Assembly: GCF_002159265.1 (NCBI RefSeq)
Contig: NZ_NFHG01000001.1
Location: 1 to 64,000, forward strand
Length of the DNA stretch: 64,000 nucleotides
Reading direction: 5' to 3'
Source of the DNA: Flavonifractor sp. An82
GTDB taxonomy: Bacteria > Bacillota > Clostridia > Oscillospirales > Oscillospiraceae
Position 1 is the first letter of the stretch. Each line of letters opens with the position of its first letter. The position numbers and the translations under genes were made by a program. Below the pieces are notes generated by a model. It was not told the DNA's origin. It did no database searches and saw nothing but the letters and a program-made list of their open reading frames with translations. Shown one piece after another: positions 1 to 7,840 of this stretch.

Positions 1-146
1 CTGGCCGCCGTTTCGATTTTGAGATGCTCAGCGGCTTGATTTTGTGTTGTCTTTTTGCCGCTCCCCCAAATCTAAAATTTCTACTTGACTTTTGTTAGCA
101 GGTCTTTCGGATTTGATTGAAATTGACTGCTCTTTGTTGTGACATC
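1..146. other. Edge stretch without an identified gene
   Basis: No start codon with a ribosome-binding site is supported here on either strand. Read leftward, a purine-rich GGGGGAG near position 62 could be a Shine-Dalgarno sequence for a gene lying mostly outside the window, but no start can be fixed. The leftward promoter at 147-175 would transcribe this stretch. Confidence 0.4.
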
Positions 147-175
147 AATATAGCACCAAATATAATCACAGTCAA
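147..175 (-). promoter_or_regulatory. Sigma-A-type promoter reading leftward
   Basis: On the minus strand a -35 box TTGACT (170-175), a 17-base spacer and a -10 box TATATT (147-152) match the housekeeping consensus well. The transcript would leave the window at position 1. Between this promoter and the small gene at 355-537 I see nothing else. Confidence 0.6.
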
Positions 176-316
176 TCAAAAACAATCAATTCGGCACACA
201 AAAAAGTGGGCTTTATTTTGGGCGATCTGCCTAATATAGGGGGTTATTAGCTGGATAAAACAGGGCAAATAGGAAGTGCTTTGATTTGTAATGAGCAAAA
301 CCGATCGGCCAAGCGC

Positions 317-346
317 AAAAAAGGCCGGCAGCCTCTGCTGCCGGCC
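317..346 (-). terminator. Rho-independent terminator of the small membrane-protein gene
   Basis: A perfect 10-bp GC-rich stem (323-332 with 337-346) and four-base loop are followed, on the minus strand, by a run of six T. It lies just beyond the stop codon of the gene at 355-537. Confidence 0.85.
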
Positions 347-354
347 GGAGTGGT

Positions 355-537
355 TCAATGGCCCAGGCCCAGGAGAATCGACACAATCCCTGCGGCCAGG
401 AAAATGACTCCCCCCACCTTGGTGGTAATGCTGTGGCGCATGCGACGGAATACGGTTTTCAGCTTGTCAAAGGGGACCAAGAGGAAAACCAGCCCAATGA
501 CAAGAAAGAGAATACCCAGAGAGAAGTAAGCAGTCAT
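355..537 (-). CDS. Small two-helix membrane protein of unknown function
   Basis: A 60-aa protein with two hydrophobic helices (about residues 4-20 and 38-58) separated by a short basic loop (FDKLKTVFRRMR). The ATG at 537 is chosen because GGTGG lies about eight bases upstream; a GTG four codons earlier (549) is possible. It is followed directly by a strong terminator, so it is probably monocistronic. I recognise no family; a small inner-membrane protein is all the sequence supports. Confidence 0.65.
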   Translation of the reverse strand: MTAYFSLGILFLVIGLVFLLVPFDKLKTVFRRMRHSITTKVGGVIFLAAGIVSILLGLGH

Positions 538-680
538 GACTTCAACCACCGTTTCTTATAAAGTAGTTTCATCTTACCAGTTTCGAGCGGGCATTGCAAG
601 AGGCGCTTGTCTTTCCGGGGAATATCTGATAGGATAGCGGCAAGGATAATCAGGGAAAAGAAAGAGGCCGGAGGGTGCAT

Positions 681-1361
681 ATGCGGGACTATCTGGGGGC
701 GCTGCGGCGGGCCGCGCTCTTTCGCGGTATGGGAGAGGAAGAGCTGCTGAGGCTGTTGGACTGTATGGGTGGGGCGGTGCGCCGCTATCCCAAGGGGGCG
801 GCAGTGCTCCGGGCGGGGGATCCCGCCACCCACCTCGGGGTGGTACTGGCCGGAAAGGTGCAGGTGAGCCGCATCCGTCCGGACGGACAGCGGATCGTCA
901 TGGGGGAGATGGGGCCGGGGCGGCTCTTTGCCGAGTCCTATGCCTGCGCCGAGGCGGAGAGCCTGCCGGTGACGGTGACCGCCTCGGCAGATACGGCGGT
1001 CCTGCTGCTGGACTGCCGGCGGCTCTCCCTGCCCTGTGCCGCCGCCTGTCCCGCCCATGGCATATTGATCCAGAACCTGCTGTGGGTGCTGGCGGAGAAA
1101 AATCTCTTTTTAAATGGGAAGCTGAATCACCTGTCCGGCCGGACCATCCGGGAGCGGCTGCTGTCCTATCTGGAGGAGGAGGCCGCCCGGACCGGGCGGG
1201 CCACGGTGGTGATCCCTTTCGACCGGCAGGCCCTGGCAGACTACCTGTGTGTGGACCGCAGCGCCCTGTCCCGTACCATCGGGCAGCTGCAGCGGGAAGG
1301 GGTGCTGGAGGCCGACCGGCGGCGGTTCCACCTGAAGGTGCTGCCGGAGTCCATGAATTAA
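681..1361 (+). CDS. Crp/Fnr-family transcriptional regulator
   Basis: 226 aa. The N-terminal ~120 residues have the cyclic-nucleotide-binding jelly-roll pattern (FRGMGEEEL, VLRAGDPATHLGVVLAGKV, SLPVTVTASADTAVLLLD). The C-terminal third is a winged helix-turn-helix (QALADYLCVDRSALSRTIGQL). There are no FNR-type iron-sulfur cysteines in the usual N-terminal positions, so the effector is unknown. The start at 681 has GGAGGG six bases upstream; an in-frame GTG at 675 overlaps that site and is rejected. The gene is single and ends in a bidirectional terminator shared with the converging rpoD region. Confidence 0.85.
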   Translation: MRDYLGALRRAALFRGMGEEELLRLLDCMGGAVRRYPKGAAVLRAGDPATHLGVVLAGKVQVSRIRPDGQRIVMGEMGPGRLFAESYACAEAESLPVTVTASADTAVLLLDCRRLSLPCAAACPAHGILIQNLLWVLAEKNLFLNGKLNHLSGRTIRERLLSYLEEEAARTGRATVVIPFDRQALADYLCVDRSALSRTIGQLQREGVLEADRRRFHLKVLPESMN

Positions 1362-1405
1362 AAAACCGGGCGTACCGCAGTGGCTGCGGTACGCCCGGTT
1401 TTTGT
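1361..1405. terminator. Bidirectional terminator
   Basis: A long perfect stem (AAACCGGGCGTACCGCAG with its complement) around TGGC, flanked by A and T runs. It ends the Crp/Fnr gene on the plus strand. On the minus strand it sits right after the rpoD-tail copy at 1409-1455, so it is probably the original rpoD terminator. Confidence 0.9.
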
Positions 1406-1408
1406 TGC

Positions 1409-1455
1409 TTAGTTCAAAAAGTCCTTCAGCTTCTTGGAGCGGGAGGGATGGCGCG
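1409..1455 (-). pseudogene. Duplicate of the rpoD 3' end (last 14 codons plus stop)
   Basis: Read on the minus strand this encodes [14 protein letters not shown] and a stop, identical in protein to the end of the intact rpoD (about 1609-1655), yet it differs at about five bases, all synonymous. The coding frame stops upstream, so it is a remnant and not a gene. A duplicated gene tail with only silent changes is what remains when an element that carries its own version of a gene's 3' end inserts there. See findings. Confidence 0.75.
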
Positions 1456-1608
1456 TCGCCGTCGCGGATTGCAGATCCCTCGCCTCCGCTTATAAGCGAA
1501 GGCTCGCTCCTTTCATCGCTCCGGCTCTCCCCACGGGACCCGCTGCGCTGGGCTCCCGCGGGGGCCCCAAAACTGCGCCCTCAAAGAGGAAGTGCCCTGA
1601 AAAGCGAC
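1456..1608. other. GC-rich segment between the two rpoD tails
   Basis: About 150 bases of GC-rich DNA with short palindromes (for example CGCTTATAAGCG near 1488-1499, and GGGCTCCCGCGGGGGCCCC near 1550). No gene is supported. It separates the functional rpoD end from the older rpoD end and its terminator. It may be a miniature element or the scar of a lost one. Confidence 0.4.
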
Positions 1609-2955
1609 TTAGTTCAGGAAGTCTTTCAGCTTCTTGGAACGGGAAGGATGGCGCAGTTTTCTCAGGGCCTTGGCCTCAATCTGGCGGATACGCTCGCGGG
1701 TGACCTTGAACTCCTTGCCCACCTCTTCCAGGGTGCGGGTGCGGCCGTCCTCGATGCCGAAGCGCAACTTGAGCACCTTCTCCTCACGCTCGGTAAGGGT
1801 GCCCAGCACGGACACCAGCTGCTCCTTCAGCAGAGTGAAGGAGGCGGCCTCGGAGGGCTCGGAGGCATCCTCGTCGGGGATGAAGTCGCCCAGGTGGGAG
1901 TCCTCCTCCTCGCCGATGGGGGTCTCCAGGGAGACAGGCTCCTGGGCGATCTTCAGGATCTCCCGCACCTTGTCCACGGGCATGTTCATCTCCTCGGAGA
2001 TCTCCTCGGGGGTGGGATCGTGGCCCAGCTCCTGGAGCAGCTGACGGGAGACCCGGATGACCTTATTGATGGTCTCCACCATATGGACGGGGATACGGAT
2101 GGTACGGGCCTGGTCGGCAATGGCACGGGTGATGGCTTGCCGGATCCACCAGGTGGCGTAGGTGGAGAACTTGTAGCCCTTGGTGTAGTCAAACTTCTCC
2201 ACAGCCTTGATGAGACCCAGATTGCCCTCCTGGATCAGGTCCAGGAACAGCATGCCCCGGCCCACGTAGCGCTTGGCAATAGACACCACCAGACGGAGGT
2301 TGGCCTCGGCCAGACGCTGCTTGGCGGCCTCGCCCCGCTTCACCAGGCGGCGCAGCTCCTTAATGTCGTCCTCGGACAGCATGACCTCCTCGCCGGCCTC
2401 CTTGGCCCGCTCCATCTCCTCCAGCTGCTCCTTGGCGGCGTCGCCGGCGCCCATATCCTGAGCCAGCTGTACCTCCTCGTCGGGGGTGAGCAGGTTGACC
2501 TTGCCGATCTCCTTCAGGTACATCCGCACGGGGTCGTCAATGCCGAAGGAGTCCACCAGGGTGTTGGGGTCCACGATCTCCTCTTCGGGCAGATCCTCGA
2601 TCTCGTTGAGCTCCTCCAGAGGGGGCATGATATCGTCGGCCAGCTCAGGCAGATAGTCGTCGCCCACGGTGTCGATACCCAGGTTCTCCAGGGTATCGTA
2701 GATCTTGTCCATCTGCTCGCTTTCCAGATCCAGATTCTCCAGCACGTCCATCAGTTCGCTGGAGGAGAGCTTGCCGTTCTTCTTGCCGCGCTCAATGAGC
2801 TCGGCAAGCTTCTCGGCGCCCTGGACGCCCTCTACCACCTTCATGACCTCGATCTTGCCCTGCTCCATCTTCTTAGCGTTGTCGCGGGCCAGCTTGGCCT
2901 GGTCTTCCAGGCTCAGGGTGAGCTCCTTTTTACCGGTGGTCTTCTTTTCACTCAT
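1609..2955 (-). CDS. rpoD: RNA polymerase primary sigma factor (sigma-A)
   Basis: 448 aa, the vegetative sigma factor. Visible in order: region 1.1 remnant with acidic stretches, region 1.2 ([11 protein letters not shown]), region 2 including the core-binding [19 protein letters not shown] and the -10-reading [18 protein letters not shown], region 3 and the region 4 helix-turn-helix ([20 protein letters not shown]). The ATG at 2955 is preferred to one 15 bases earlier because GGAGG lies eight bases before it. It overlaps the dnaG stop by eight bases, implying translational coupling. The gene is third in dgt-dnaG-rpoD. Its last codons are duplicated downstream (1409-1455). Confidence 0.97.
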   Translation of the reverse strand: MSEKKTTGKKELTLSLEDQAKLARDNAKKMEQGKIEVMKVVEGVQGAEKLAELIERGKKNGKLSSSELMDVLENLDLESEQMDKIYDTLENLGIDTVGDDYLPELADDIMPPLEELNEIEDLPEEEIVDPNTLVDSFGIDDPVRMYLKEIGKVNLLTPDEEVQLAQDMGAGDAAKEQLEEMERAKEAGEEVMLSEDDIKELRRLVKRGEAAKQRLAEANLRLVVSIAKRYVGRGMLFLDLIQEGNLGLIKAVEKFDYTKGYKFSTYATWWIRQAITRAIADQARTIRIPVHMVETINKVIRVSRQLLQELGHDPTPEEISEEMNMPVDKVREILKIAQEPVSLETPIGEEEDSHLGDFIPDEDASEPSEAASFTLLKEQLVSVLGTLTEREEKVLKLRFGIEDGRTRTLEEVGKEFKVTRERIRQIEAKALRKLRHPSRSKKLKDFLN

Positions 2956-4738
2956 GCGGTTGTCCTCCATATGATTTTTTCTCTCTGAACTTGTCTCGGG
3001 CCGCCAGCAGCGGGTCCTGTCCGGCCCCGCCCCGCTTGGCGGCTTCTGTTTCGATGATCTCTATGTAGTCGCGCAGCGCCTGGCTGCTGTTGGAACGGGA
3101 TTCCGGCTGTTCCAGAATGCCGGTGACGTGGCTCATCTCCTCCGGCGTCAGCGTGCCGGACAGAGCGCCCAGCTGCAAACTCAGCCCCTGGCTGTGCCGC
3201 TGCTTGAGCAGCACGTAGAGCTTGGCCAGAAGGGGAGAGGAGAACTGATCCGGCCCCAGGGCTGCGGTCTGCTCCAGCAGATCGTGCTCCAGCAGCAGCA
3301 GCCGAATGACACCCTCCTCCGCCCGGGCGGAGCGGATATTTTCATAGCGCAGCTCCCTGGATTTGGGTTGGAGCTGAACGGCGGGGGTCAGGTCTTTTTT
3401 GGCCTGGAGCTTTTTGGCCCGCCAAGCCTTGTCCTTCCGATAGCGGGCCACCTCCTGGGCCATGGCTTCGGCGGAGATCCCGCCGGCCGCGGCGGCCTTG
3501 TTGCCATAAATCTCCCGCTCAATGGGGCTCTGGAGGGCGGCCACCGTGGCCACCGCGTCCTTCAGATAGGCCAGCCGCCCCTCCTCGGTGGACAGGTCGT
3601 GCCTGGATTGCAGGCTGTCCAGCCGGTAGTCGTTCTGGCCGGCGCTGCCGTTGAGACACTTCTCAAAGGCGGCGGGGCCGAACTTTTTGACGAAATCATC
3701 CGGGTCCTGCTTGATGGGCTTGCCCTCGGCATCATAGGCGTTGGGCAACTGGAGCACCCGGACGGTGAGATTGGCGTTTTTCAGAATGTTGAGCACCCGG
3801 TCGGTGGACTGCTTGCCGGCGGCGTCGTTGTCGTAGCACAGCACCAGCTCCTTGGTGTACCGGGCCAGAATGCGGGCGTGTTCCTCGGTGAGGGCGGTGC
3901 CCATGGTGGCCACCACGTTATCAAACCCCGCCTGGTGCAGGGTGATCACGTCGATGTTGCCCTCCACCAGCACCAGATTGGGCCGCTTGGTGTTCTTGGC
4001 GAAATTCAGTGCGTAGATGAGCCGTCCTTTTTTAAAGAGGACTGTCTCCGGGGTGTTGAGGTACTTGGCCCCTTCCTCACCGGGCAGCAGGCGGCTGGTG
4101 AAGCCCACCACCTCCCCCCGAACGTCGATGACGGGGAGCATGAGGCGGGAGCGGAACTTATCATAGATGCCACCGTTTTTGCCCGCCACCGCCAGACCTG
4201 CGTCGATCAGGTCCATCTTGGTGTAGCCCTTGGCAGTCATGGCCTTGGTGAGGGCGTCCCACTGGTCGGGAGCGGCTCCCAGACCAAACCGGGTGGCGGT
4301 ACGAGAGGAGATCTGCCGCTGGGCGATGTAGTCCCGTACCCGCTGGCCGTTTGGACCGATCAGGTAGTCGTGGTAGAACCGGGCGGCATCCCTGGACAGT
4401 TCCAGCAGCCGGGTCCGCTTTTTGCGGTAGGCCTCGTTCTCGCCGCTTTCCGGCACCTCCAGACCCGCCCGCTTGGCCAACAGCTTCACCGCGTCCACAA
4501 AGGGCAGGTTCTCGATCTCCATAATGAAGGAGATCACACCGCCTCCCTTGCCACAGCCGAAACAGTGGTAGATCTGCTTGTCAGGGGAGACGGAGAAGGA
4601 GGGGGTCTTTTCGTTGTGAAAGGGGCACAGCCCCCACAGATTGTTTCCCTTTTTGGTGAGGGAGACATAGGAGGAGACCACGTCGGCAATGTCGCTGCGG
4701 GACACCAGATCGTCGATGAATTGTTCTGGTATGGCCAC
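2948..4738 (-). CDS. dnaG: DNA primase
   Basis: 596 aa, the usual DnaG length. It makes RNA primers at the replication fork. N-terminal zinc-binding domain (C38, H41, C59, C62 in [13 protein letters not shown] and HCFGCGKGG), central RNA-polymerase/TOPRIM domain ([19 protein letters not shown], then YDNDAAGKQ), and C-terminal DnaB-interaction region. The start is a GTG at 4738 preceded by AAGGAGG at seven bases; the ATG ten codons upstream lies before that site and is rejected. The 3' end overlaps the rpoD start. The three-gene order with dgt and rpoD is common in Clostridia. Confidence 0.96.
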   Translation of the reverse strand: MAIPEQFIDDLVSRSDIADVVSSYVSLTKKGNNLWGLCPFHNEKTPSFSVSPDKQIYHCFGCGKGGGVISFIMEIENLPFVDAVKLLAKRAGLEVPESGENEAYRKKRTRLLELSRDAARFYHDYLIGPNGQRVRDYIAQRQISSRTATRFGLGAAPDQWDALTKAMTAKGYTKMDLIDAGLAVAGKNGGIYDKFRSRLMLPVIDVRGEVVGFTSRLLPGEEGAKYLNTPETVLFKKGRLIYALNFAKNTKRPNLVLVEGNIDVITLHQAGFDNVVATMGTALTEEHARILARYTKELVLCYDNDAAGKQSTDRVLNILKNANLTVRVLQLPNAYDAEGKPIKQDPDDFVKKFGPAAFEKCLNGSAGQNDYRLDSLQSRHDLSTEEGRLAYLKDAVATVAALQSPIEREIYGNKAAAAGGISAEAMAQEVARYRKDKAWRAKKLQAKKDLTPAVQLQPKSRELRYENIRSARAEEGVIRLLLLEHDLLEQTAALGPDQFSSPLLAKLYVLLKQRHSQGLSLQLGALSGTLTPEEMSHVTGILEQPESRSNSSQALRDYIEIIETEAAKRGGAGQDPLLAARDKFREKKSYGGQPHE

Positions 4739-4895
4739 TGAGGTCCTCCTTCCGACTATGTTTTCCAATCCATGCCATTTTCATACAAGGATAACTGTAA
4801 AGCTATATTGCCTTACTAATTTATGGCCCGATATGAGGGCGGGCAAAATGGCGAAGTGCTCAAAATCCTTGTATTCCAGCATACATAAAGTGAGT

Positions 4896-5900
4896 TTACT
4901 TTACACTCCAGGACTTGGGGATGAAAGCGTCGCCGAACTGCTCCACGGCGTATTTGTCCGTCATGCCCGAAATGTAGTCGCAGACGGCACGCTCCACGCC
5001 CTCCTCCACCCGGATATCCTGGTACTCGGGGGGCAGCTTGTCCGGGTCTTTCACATAGTACTCAAACAGGCGGCGGATCATATCCTGTGCTTTGCCCTCC
5101 TCGCCCTTGGCCACCGGGCTGCGGTAGACATACTCGAACATGAATTCCCGCAATTCGTGCATGGCGTCCCGGCAGGCGGGGGACTGGACGATGTCGTTCT
5201 TGCCGGCGGACTGGGTGATGATGTCCACCGTCAGGGTATTGATCCGCTCAGAGTGGGTGAAGCCCAGCACCTGGGAGACCGACAGGGGCAGGTCCATGGG
5301 GTAGATGATCTTGCCCCGCATGGCGTCGTCAATGTCGTGGTTGATGTAGGCGATCTTGTCGGCCAGCCGCAGCAGGCGTCCCTCCAGAGTCTCGGCCTGG
5401 TCGGGGCCGGTGTGGCAGAGGATGCCCCGGCGGACCTCATAGGTCAGGTTAAGCCCCTCGCCGTCCCGCTCCAGCCGGTCCGCCACCCGCAGGGACTGCT
5501 GGTTGTGGGCAAAGCCGCCGGGCATGATCTCGTTGAGCACTCGCTCTCCAGCGTGGCCGAAGGGGGTGTGGCCCAGGTCGTGGCCGTAGGCCGCCGCCTC
5601 GGCCAGATCCTCGTTGAGGCGCAGGCCCCGGGCGATGGTGCGGGCAATGCGGCTGACCTCAATGGTGTGGGTCATCCGGGTGCGGTAGTGGTCCCCCTCC
5701 GGCTCCAGAAAGACCTGGGTCTTGTGCTTGAGCCGCCGGAAGGCCTTGGAATGGACGATCCGGTCGATGTCCCGCTGAAAGCAGGTCCGGGTGGGGCAGG
5801 GCTCCAGAGGAATTTGACGACCCTTGGAGCGGGCGGACAGGCAGGCATAGGGGGAGAGCAGGGCCGCCTCGGCGGCCTCGGTCTGTTCACGCAGTACCAT
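4896..5900 (-). CDS. dgt: dGTPase-like HD phosphohydrolase
   Basis: 334 aa, deoxyguanosine-triphosphate triphosphohydrolase family (cytosolic dNTP to nucleoside plus tripolyphosphate). HD-type metal site: H78 in RMTHTIEVSR, H107-D108 in AYGHDLGHTPFGH, and a downstream D (KIAYINHDIDD). The family is often found just upstream of dnaG in Firmicutes, as here; 157 bases separate it from dnaG. Substrate preference cannot be told from sequence. Confidence 0.9.
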   Translation of the reverse strand: MVLREQTEAAEAALLSPYACLSARSKGRQIPLEPCPTRTCFQRDIDRIVHSKAFRRLKHKTQVFLEPEGDHYRTRMTHTIEVSRIARTIARGLRLNEDLAEAAAYGHDLGHTPFGHAGERVLNEIMPGGFAHNQQSLRVADRLERDGEGLNLTYEVRRGILCHTGPDQAETLEGRLLRLADKIAYINHDIDDAMRGKIIYPMDLPLSVSQVLGFTHSERINTLTVDIITQSAGKNDIVQSPACRDAMHELREFMFEYVYRSPVAKGEEGKAQDMIRRLFEYYVKDPDKLPPEYQDIRVEEGVERAVCDYISGMTDKYAVEQFGDAFIPKSWSVK

Positions 5901-6030
5901 GGACGCTCACCAGCCTCTCAGCAAATTTCAGCCTTTACCCTATATACGCCGCCGGACTTGAAAAACCCTTCTTTTTTTGCGAATTTTCTGTTGTGCTTAG
6001 AAATTGCCGCGGGAAGAATAGCTTGATTCG

Positions 6031-6693
6031 TCAGTTTGCTGCACCGGTGAGCAGGGCCAGCAGGTCGGCAGGGGAGGAGAGGATGCGCTGGGCGCCCTGC
6101 TGGAGGAGGAAGTTGGTGTCCCGGAAGCCCCAGCTTACCGAAAGACAGGGCAGGCCGGCGTTGCGGGCGGTTTCAATGTCCACCTCTGAGTCTCCCACAT
6201 AGACTGCCCCCTGGGCGTCGGCGCCCAGCTCCTCCAGGGCGCGGAACACGGTGTCGGGGGCCGGCTTGCGGGCCACTCCCTGGGACTCGCCGATGGCCAC
6301 CTTTACCCGGTCGCCGAAGTAGGTCTGGCACAGCCCCTTCACCGCGCCGTCAAACTTGTTGGATACCACCGCCAGCTTGATCCCCGCCTTGTTCAGGCCG
6401 TCCAGCAGCTCCAGCACGCCGGCATAGGGGGCGGTGCGGTGTTCCATGTTCAGCAGATAGTGGGCCCGGAAGTCGGCCAGACACTGGGCCTCCAGGTCAT
6501 CAGGGGTGCCCTCCGGCACCGCACGGTGGATGAGCAGCCCCACGCCGTTGCCTACGAAGCGGCGGATCTCGTCCAGGGAGCGGGCAGGCATATTGTGGAG
6601 AGCAAGGGCATAGTTGGTGCTGTCACAGAGATCCTGAAGGGTATCCAGCAGGGTGCCGTCCAGGTCGAAGATCACGGTGGAATAGGGGATCAT
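6031..6693 (-). CDS. HAD-family hydrolase, phosphoglycolate-phosphatase-like
   Basis: 220 aa. HAD motif I VIFDLDGTLLDT near residue 7 (D10 nucleophile, D12), motif II VVSNK, and C-terminal motif IV YVGDSEVDIETARNAG. The cap inserts after motif I, as in the phosphoglycolate phosphatase/beta-phosphoglucomutase group. ATG 6693 is preceded by AAGGAGG; the frame stays open for 65 more codons but runs into the upstream glycosyltransferase gene. A hairpin at 6724-6752 separates the two genes. Substrate is not determinable from sequence. Confidence 0.85.
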   Translation of the reverse strand: MIPYSTVIFDLDGTLLDTLQDLCDSTNYALALHNMPARSLDEIRRFVGNGVGLLIHRAVPEGTPDDLEAQCLADFRAHYLLNMEHRTAPYAGVLELLDGLNKAGIKLAVVSNKFDGAVKGLCQTYFGDRVKVAIGESQGVARKPAPDTVFRALEELGADAQGAVYVGDSEVDIETARNAGLPCLSVSWGFRDTNFLLQQGAQRILSSPADLLALLTGAAN

Positions 6694-6723
6694 AATAAGC
6701 CTCCTTATCAGCAATGGCAGGAA

Positions 6724-6752
6724 ATGCGGGCGGTCTGTAGGACCGCCCGCAT
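6724..6752 (-). terminator. Strong intergenic hairpin without T-run
   Basis: A 12-bp GC-rich stem with a five-base loop right after the glycosyltransferase stop. No T-run follows on the minus strand, so it may be a processing or stabilising hairpin instead of a true terminator. Confidence 0.5.
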
Positions 6753-6758
6753 CATGGG

Positions 6759-7835
6759 TCAGTAAAGTCCGTTGGCAGAGAGGATCTGGACCACCTGTCT
6801 GGCCCGGTTGGACCAGGCGGCGGCCGCCCCGTGCTCCCGCCGGCGGGCGGCGGGCCAGCCCTGGGGCTCTTCCAGGGCACGGACGCACAGCCGTACAAAC
6901 TCGCCGGGGCTGTGGGCGGCGTAGATCACGTCGGGGAAGTGCTCCACATGGTCTGGGAAAAACATGGCCACAATGGGCTTGCCGGAGGAGAGATATTCAT
7001 AGATCCGGCAGGGCACGATGTCGGCGCCGTAGTCGGAGCGGCGCAGCAGGTGGAGGCACACATCAAACCGGGCCAGGTAGTCGGGGATGTCCACCGGCAG
7101 CTGGCGGTTCAGCAGACGCACATTGGGCAGGGCCTCCAGGGCGCGCAGCTGGGGATTGTACCGGTCCCGCCGTCCCACGAAGACGAAGGTGCACCGGGGC
7201 AGGGCCCGGGCGGCCTGGATGGCCGGGGCCAGATCCGTGTCCTCCCAGATGGTGCCCACAAAGCCCAGCACCGGTCCGGTGAGATCGGCCAGGGGCGGGG
7301 GGCACTCAGTGATGGTGCGGGAGAACATGGGGTAGCTCACCCCGTTGGGGACCAGAGCGATGTTGTCGCTGCAGGGAGAGAGGTGGTCCGCCAGCCCCTC
7401 CGAGGCGGCAAACACCACATCGGCGGCAAGGGCCAGGTCGCTCTCCCACTCGGGGGGTGTGTCCATCCAGTCCTGGCCGCAGTCATATACCAGGCCGTGG
7501 TGGGGAATGGCATCCAGCAGATGGACCTGCTCCGGGGCGGTGCACCACAGCAGGGGCTCCCGAAACCGGTGCACATCCATCAGCTTGAGGATGTGGCGGG
7601 CCTGCCGCCGGAAGCGGATCAGACGGAGGAGCCGCTGGTCCTCCCCCGCCTCCGGGACGGGAGGGAGGGCATGGACAGTCAGCCCCGGCCGTACCTTCCG
7701 GCCAGGCTTGCGGTAGTCCCAGGAGGGGGGCTCCAGAAATAAAATTTTGGCGTCCTTCAGCCGGGTCATCAGCTGCTGGGTGCGGGTGGGGATGGTGCTC
7801 CATGGTTCCGGAGCCAGACATAGGATCTGCTTCAA
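6759..7835 (-). CDS. Glycosyltransferase (GT-B fold, GT4-like)
   Basis: 358 aa. It has a GT4-type C-terminal half (LGFVGTIWEDTDLAPAI, FVFVGRRDRYN, PCRIYEYLSSGKPIVAMF), where the E of EYLSSGKP is the conserved donor-binding acid. The N-terminus resembles TuaH-like envelope glycosyltransferases. The start is probably the TTG at 7835, eight bases after GAAGGAG and five bases beyond the stop of the preceding GT-CsaB gene. It probably acts in wall or S-layer glycopolymer synthesis at the membrane face; the sugar is unknown. Confidence 0.8.
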   Translation of the reverse strand: MKQILCLAPEPWSTIPTRTQQLMTRLKDAKILFLEPPSWDYRKPGRKVRPGLTVHALPPVPEAGEDQRLLRLIRFRRQARHILKLMDVHRFREPLLWCTAPEQVHLLDAIPHHGLVYDCGQDWMDTPPEWESDLALAADVVFAASEGLADHLSPCSDNIALVPNGVSYPMFSRTITECPPPLADLTGPVLGFVGTIWEDTDLAPAIQAARALPRCTFVFVGRRDRYNPQLRALEALPNVRLLNRQLPVDIPDYLARFDVCLHLLRRSDYGADIVPCRIYEYLSSGKPIVAMFFPDHVEHFPDVIYAAHSPGEFVRLCVRALEEPQGWPAARRREHGAAAAWSNRARQVVQILSANGLY

Positions 7836-7840
7836 TGGGA

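Noticed and set aside
1402-2988. Long open frame on the plus strand opposite rpoD
   Set aside because: GC-rich antisense of rpoD; no ribosome-binding site, composition unlike a protein (runs of Leu, Gly and His).
3128-4741. Long open frame on the plus strand opposite dnaG
   Set aside because: Complement of the conserved dnaG reading frame; no start signals.
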